Shown here one piece after another: positions 61,770 through 64,000 of a stretch of DNA of 64,000 bases. Source of the DNA: JAAYZQ01 sp034428935 (GTDB taxonomy: Bacteria; Chloroflexota; Anaerolineae; JAAYZQ01). Each line of letters opens with the position of its first letter. Position 1 is the stretch's first letter. Below the pieces are notes generated by a model. It saw nothing but the letters and a program-made list of their open reading frames with translations, was not told the origin of the DNA and did no database searches. The stretch is taken from NCBI GenBank assembly GCA_034428935.1, contig DAOUHB010000087.1, positions 1-64,000 on the forward strand, in the 5' to 3' direction. The translations under genes were made by a program, and so were the position numbers.

Positions 61770-64000
61770 TCAGCAATCAGAAGACGCCAGGGACACCACC
61801 ACCCGAAACCCGACATTGACGCTATAGTAGTCGGGGTCGTTCCTGTTGCGGTAGGCGCAGCGGGCGTACCTCTGATCGCCGTTCCAGGAGCCCCCACGCA
61901 CCACCCGGTTTGTCTTGGCAGCTTCATACCAGGATGCCGTCCACTCCCAGACATTGCCGGCAGCATCCCATAGCCCTTCAGGACTGGCGCCCTGGGGATA
62001 GGTGCAGACCGCCGTGGTCGCAGCGTACTCTGGCACTCGTATGATCCATTTTTCCCACTGAATGCTTTCTTTGCCCTCCCATGCTTCGGCGCAGCTCAGC
62101 CGGCAGAAGTCAAACCTTGTTCCCCAGGGGTACTCGCGTCCGTCCACACCTCGCGCTGCCCGCTCCCACTCTTCTTCGGTGGGCAGCCGCACCCGGACAG
62201 GGCCAGGTTGCAAGTCGTGCGTGACGAGTTGCCCGCCGCGCCAGACTTGCTGCTTGCTGCTTGCCACCTGCAACTCGTCAGTCAGCCAGTTGGCGTAGGC
62301 CTCCGCCTCGAACCAACTCACCCCAACCACGGGAAAGATGGGATTGTGCCATTTGGCGTCATCCCACCAGAAAGGCCGGTCCCGCCTTTTCGGCGGGCGT
62401 CTCGCCAGCCAATCTTTCAAATAGTCCGGTGCCTTGCTGTCATAGGTCCCCATGCGCCAGGCCCAGCCGTCGTCACTCCACAGCTCGCGGCGGAGGTAGC
62501 CGTCGTCGTCCAAAAAACGGGCGAATTGGAAGTTGGTGACCGGATATTTGCTCATCCAGTAAGGACGGTGGATCTGGCTTTGCTTCCTGAGGTCGCCGTA
62601 CAAAAAGGGGCCCGATGGGATTTCGACCAGGCTGTCCAGGTCGTCCGGCAGCCATCCCAACCGGCCCAGGATCAAGCCCGCCTCCCGCCGGGTTCGGGCC
62701 GGCGCGGCCGCAGCCTGCATGGTGCTCACCAGGCAGGCAGTGATGCGCGCCGCGGCCTTGCGGCCCACCCCCACCTCTCCTGCGTCCAGCAGGGCCTCGC
62801 CGGCAATGACCACGTTCCGACCTGCCTGCTCGCCAGGCAGCACCTCGTCGCACAGCCTCTTCAGCACTTCACCGGCGGCCAGCGGCTGCTGGGCCACAAC
62901 GCCCAGGGCGCCCACGGCCAGCAGGATCGTCTCACGCCAGGCCGGGTCAGACAGGTAGCGCAGGATGATGGCCACCGCACCTTCAGGCCCCAGTTGGGCC
63001 CGGGCGGCGATTCCCTTGGCGGCAAGCATCTCCTCGAAGGTGAGGTGCAGGAAGCCGAACTGGTCCTGGCCGCGCTCCACCAGCAGGTTGGAGTAGCGGT
63101 TGACGGCCCGCAGGAACTCGCGGGCTTCGCGGCGGGCGGGACCGGGGGCCAGCTCCCACTCGCGCCGGTAATAGGCGGTTAGCCAGTCTTCCAGGGCCGC
63201 CCGGCTCACCAGCCCGGCGGTGGGGTTGCTCTCGCGAAGCCATAAGCCCAGGGGGGCCAGCACCTGTACCGTTTCGAGATAGTCCATCTCTGGCCCCACC
63301 GGGCGTTGGTCCAGCGAGCGCGCCTTGTTCCAGGCATTGATCAGAGTCCGCAGGTAAAGCTCGTACAGCTCGACGCGGCGCTGGGGCAGGCTCACCCCCT
63401 GGCGCTTGATGAGGGCCAGGATGGTCAGCAGCAGCGGATTGGAGGCCAATCGCTCGATGCCAGGGCTTCCCCAGATGGCGGCCAGGAGTTCGTCTCGCTC
63501 TTGGGCGGCTGCCGTCCTCGCCATTTCGGTGTCGCCGTGGGTTGCCACCTCGAAGGCAAGCGTCCAGCGGCCGGCAAAACGCTCGATCTCGTCGCGGCCA
63601 AAATCCACCAGGGTATACGTTCGCCAGCGGGCGCCGTCAAGGGGCGCTTCGCGGTAGCCGACGATGCGGCTGGTTACCACCAGGCGGTTGCCGGGCACGG
63701 GGCCGCCGTCGCTGCCCGGCCCCGGGATGTGCTCGGCGGCAAAGTCTTGAACCAGGCGCACCAGGAAGGCGCGCGAGGCCTGTACCTCGTCCAGGCCATC
63801 CAGCAGGACGACGGCCTGGCCCGCCGCCAGGGCGGCATCGAACAGAGGAGCCAGATCCTTCAAGCAATGCTGGCGGGTGGCAAAATACGCTGCCAGAAAC
63901 TGGTGCAGGCTGGTCTCCTCCCGGGCGAGGGCGTCGGCATAGGCGTTCAGCGGCAGAAGGATGGGCAAGGGACCGTCGTCCAGGCGGGCCAGGCCCAGGG
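61770..64000 (-). CDS. NACHT NTPase fused to an FGE-sulfatase-like domain (N-terminus outside the window)
   Basis: The frame continues past base 64000; the visible part is about 743 residues. It opens inside the NACHT core after the expected P-loop (LLPLNAYADALAREETSLHQFL), with Walker B VVLLDGLDEV, the sensor LVVTSRIVGYR and the winged-helix region to about residue 300. A helical repeat section (about 300-470) precedes an FGE-sulfatase-like domain: EIPSGPFLYGD, MSKYPVTNFQFARFL, VVGVSWFEAEAYANWL, RLPTEEEWERAARG, GLWDAAGNVWEWT, RVVRGGSW, YRNRNDPDYYSVNVGFRVV. The catalytic Cys pair of true FGE is missing, so the fold probably binds a ligand. NACHT proteins of this kind include antiphage STAND sensors. 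Confidence 0.8.
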   Translation of the reverse strand, partial: LGLARLDDGPLPILLPLNAYADALAREETSLHQFLAAYFATRQHCLKDLAPLFDAALAAGQAVVLLDGLDEVQASRAFLVRLVQDFAAEHIPGPGSDGGPVPGNRLVVTSRIVGYREAPLDGARWRTYTLVDFGRDEIERFAGRWTLAFEVATHGDTEMARTAAAQERDELLAAIWGSPGIERLASNPLLLTILALIKRQGVSLPQRRVELYELYLRTLINAWNKARSLDQRPVGPEMDYLETVQVLAPLGLWLRESNPTAGLVSRAALEDWLTAYYRREWELAPGPARREAREFLRAVNRYSNLLVERGQDQFGFLHLTFEEMLAAKGIAARAQLGPEGAVAIILRYLSDPAWRETILLAVGALGVVAQQPLAAGEVLKRLCDEVLPGEQAGRNVVIAGEALLDAGEVGVGRKAAARITACLVSTMQAAAAPARTRREAGLILGRLGWLPDDLDSLVEIPSGPFLYGDLRKQSQIHRPYWMSKYPVTNFQFARFLDDDGYLRRELWSDDGWAWRMGTYDSKAPDYLKDWLARRPPKRRDRPFWWDDAKWHNPIFPVVGVSWFEAEAYANWLTDELQVASSKQQVWRGGQLVTHDLQPGPVRVRLPTEEEWERAARGVDGREYPWGTRFDFCRLSCAEAWEGKESIQWEKWIIRVPEYAATTAVCTYPQGASPEGLWDAAGNVWEWTASWYEAAKTNRVVRGGSWNGDQRYARCAYRNRNDPDYYSVNVGFRVVVSLASSDC

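Noticed and set aside
61526..61770. Template repeat of a diversity-generating retroelement next to the FGE end
   Set aside because: The 244 bases carry no copy of the RGGSW...GFRVV coding sequence.
1..64000. CRISPR array
   Set aside because: No series of equal direct repeats with regular unique spacers was seen; tandem repeats at 45275 and 49161 are coding.
1..64000. tRNA or rRNA genes
   Set aside because: No GGTTCGANNCC-type T-arm in a cloverleaf context and no rRNA-like segment was recognised; very short or unusual RNAs could be missed by eye.

Overview
The window is one contig piece from a GC-rich bacterium. The best guess is a member of the Chloroflexota, near Anaerolineae, Caldilineae or Ardenticatenia. 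This is inference from content: a lipoprotein serpin, Thr/Pro-rich lipoproteins, DUF11 and lamin-tail surface proteins, NatAB-like ABC exporters, GAF-rich signalling proteins, a NACHT protein fused to an FGE-sulfatase fold, and short intergenic repeats carrying GTAGGGGCG. There is no rRNA or tRNA to confirm it. Vegetative-type promoters recur in the form TTGCNN or TTGACN, 17 bases, then TATAAT or TACAAT, and they anchor several transcription units.

Bases 1-6,750 are an accessory island with visibly lower G+C than the rest. From left to right it holds a frameshifted tyrosine-recombinase remnant, a HEPN-type protein, a lipoprotein, a trypsin-like peptidase, a membrane protein with a duplicated extracellular domain, and a single-chain MmeI-like restriction-methylase. 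After the remnant, all genes are on the minus strand. Bases 6,941-16,404 carry a ClC transporter with CBS and TrkA-C domains, two ABC-2 exporter modules and a lipoprotein serpin. Bases 16,600-22,900 hold an alkyltransferase-like repair protein and a UMF1-type MFS protein, followed by a signalling run: REC-GAF, an MBL phosphodiesterase, and REC-GAF-GAF-PAS-nucleotide cyclase. Bases 23,000-30,600 are mainly metabolic: a split transketolase behind an operator-like array, a SIMPL protein, a stand-alone LigD-type polymerase, an FAD oxidoreductase, a thiolase, a glyoxalase-II-like hydrolase and a degenerate MNT protein.

Bases 30,600-41,700 hold a YdjM-like membrane protein, a zinc-ribbon protein, a SpoU methyltransferase and an unassigned protein. 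They also hold a DUF11 surface protein with a long structured leader, a SHOCT protein, and a NarL-type two-component cluster in which one of two kinases lacks its ATPase domain. Bases 42,175-48,254 are five genes coupled through 1- or 4-base overlaps: membrane protein, membrane-anchored methyltransferase, YfcE-like phosphoesterase, an 826-residue multi-OB-fold membrane protein, and a TctA/COG1784-like permease. This unit has a leaderless-type promoter and is the best candidate here for an undescribed system.

Bases 48,450-64,000 contain a bactofilin-like membrane protein, an ECF sigma/anti-sigma pair, an M28 peptidase lipoprotein overlapping a small HEMGH zincin, and an HD protein. A 95-base AT-rich inverted repeat follows, then a lamin-tail/phospholipase-D protein, a DEAD-box helicase, a radical SAM protein overlapping a GyrI-like protein, and a NACHT-FGE protein that runs off the window. 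No tRNA, rRNA, CRISPR array or intact transposase was seen. Functions are family-level readings of the sequence; start sites were chosen by ribosome-binding sites where these were visible.
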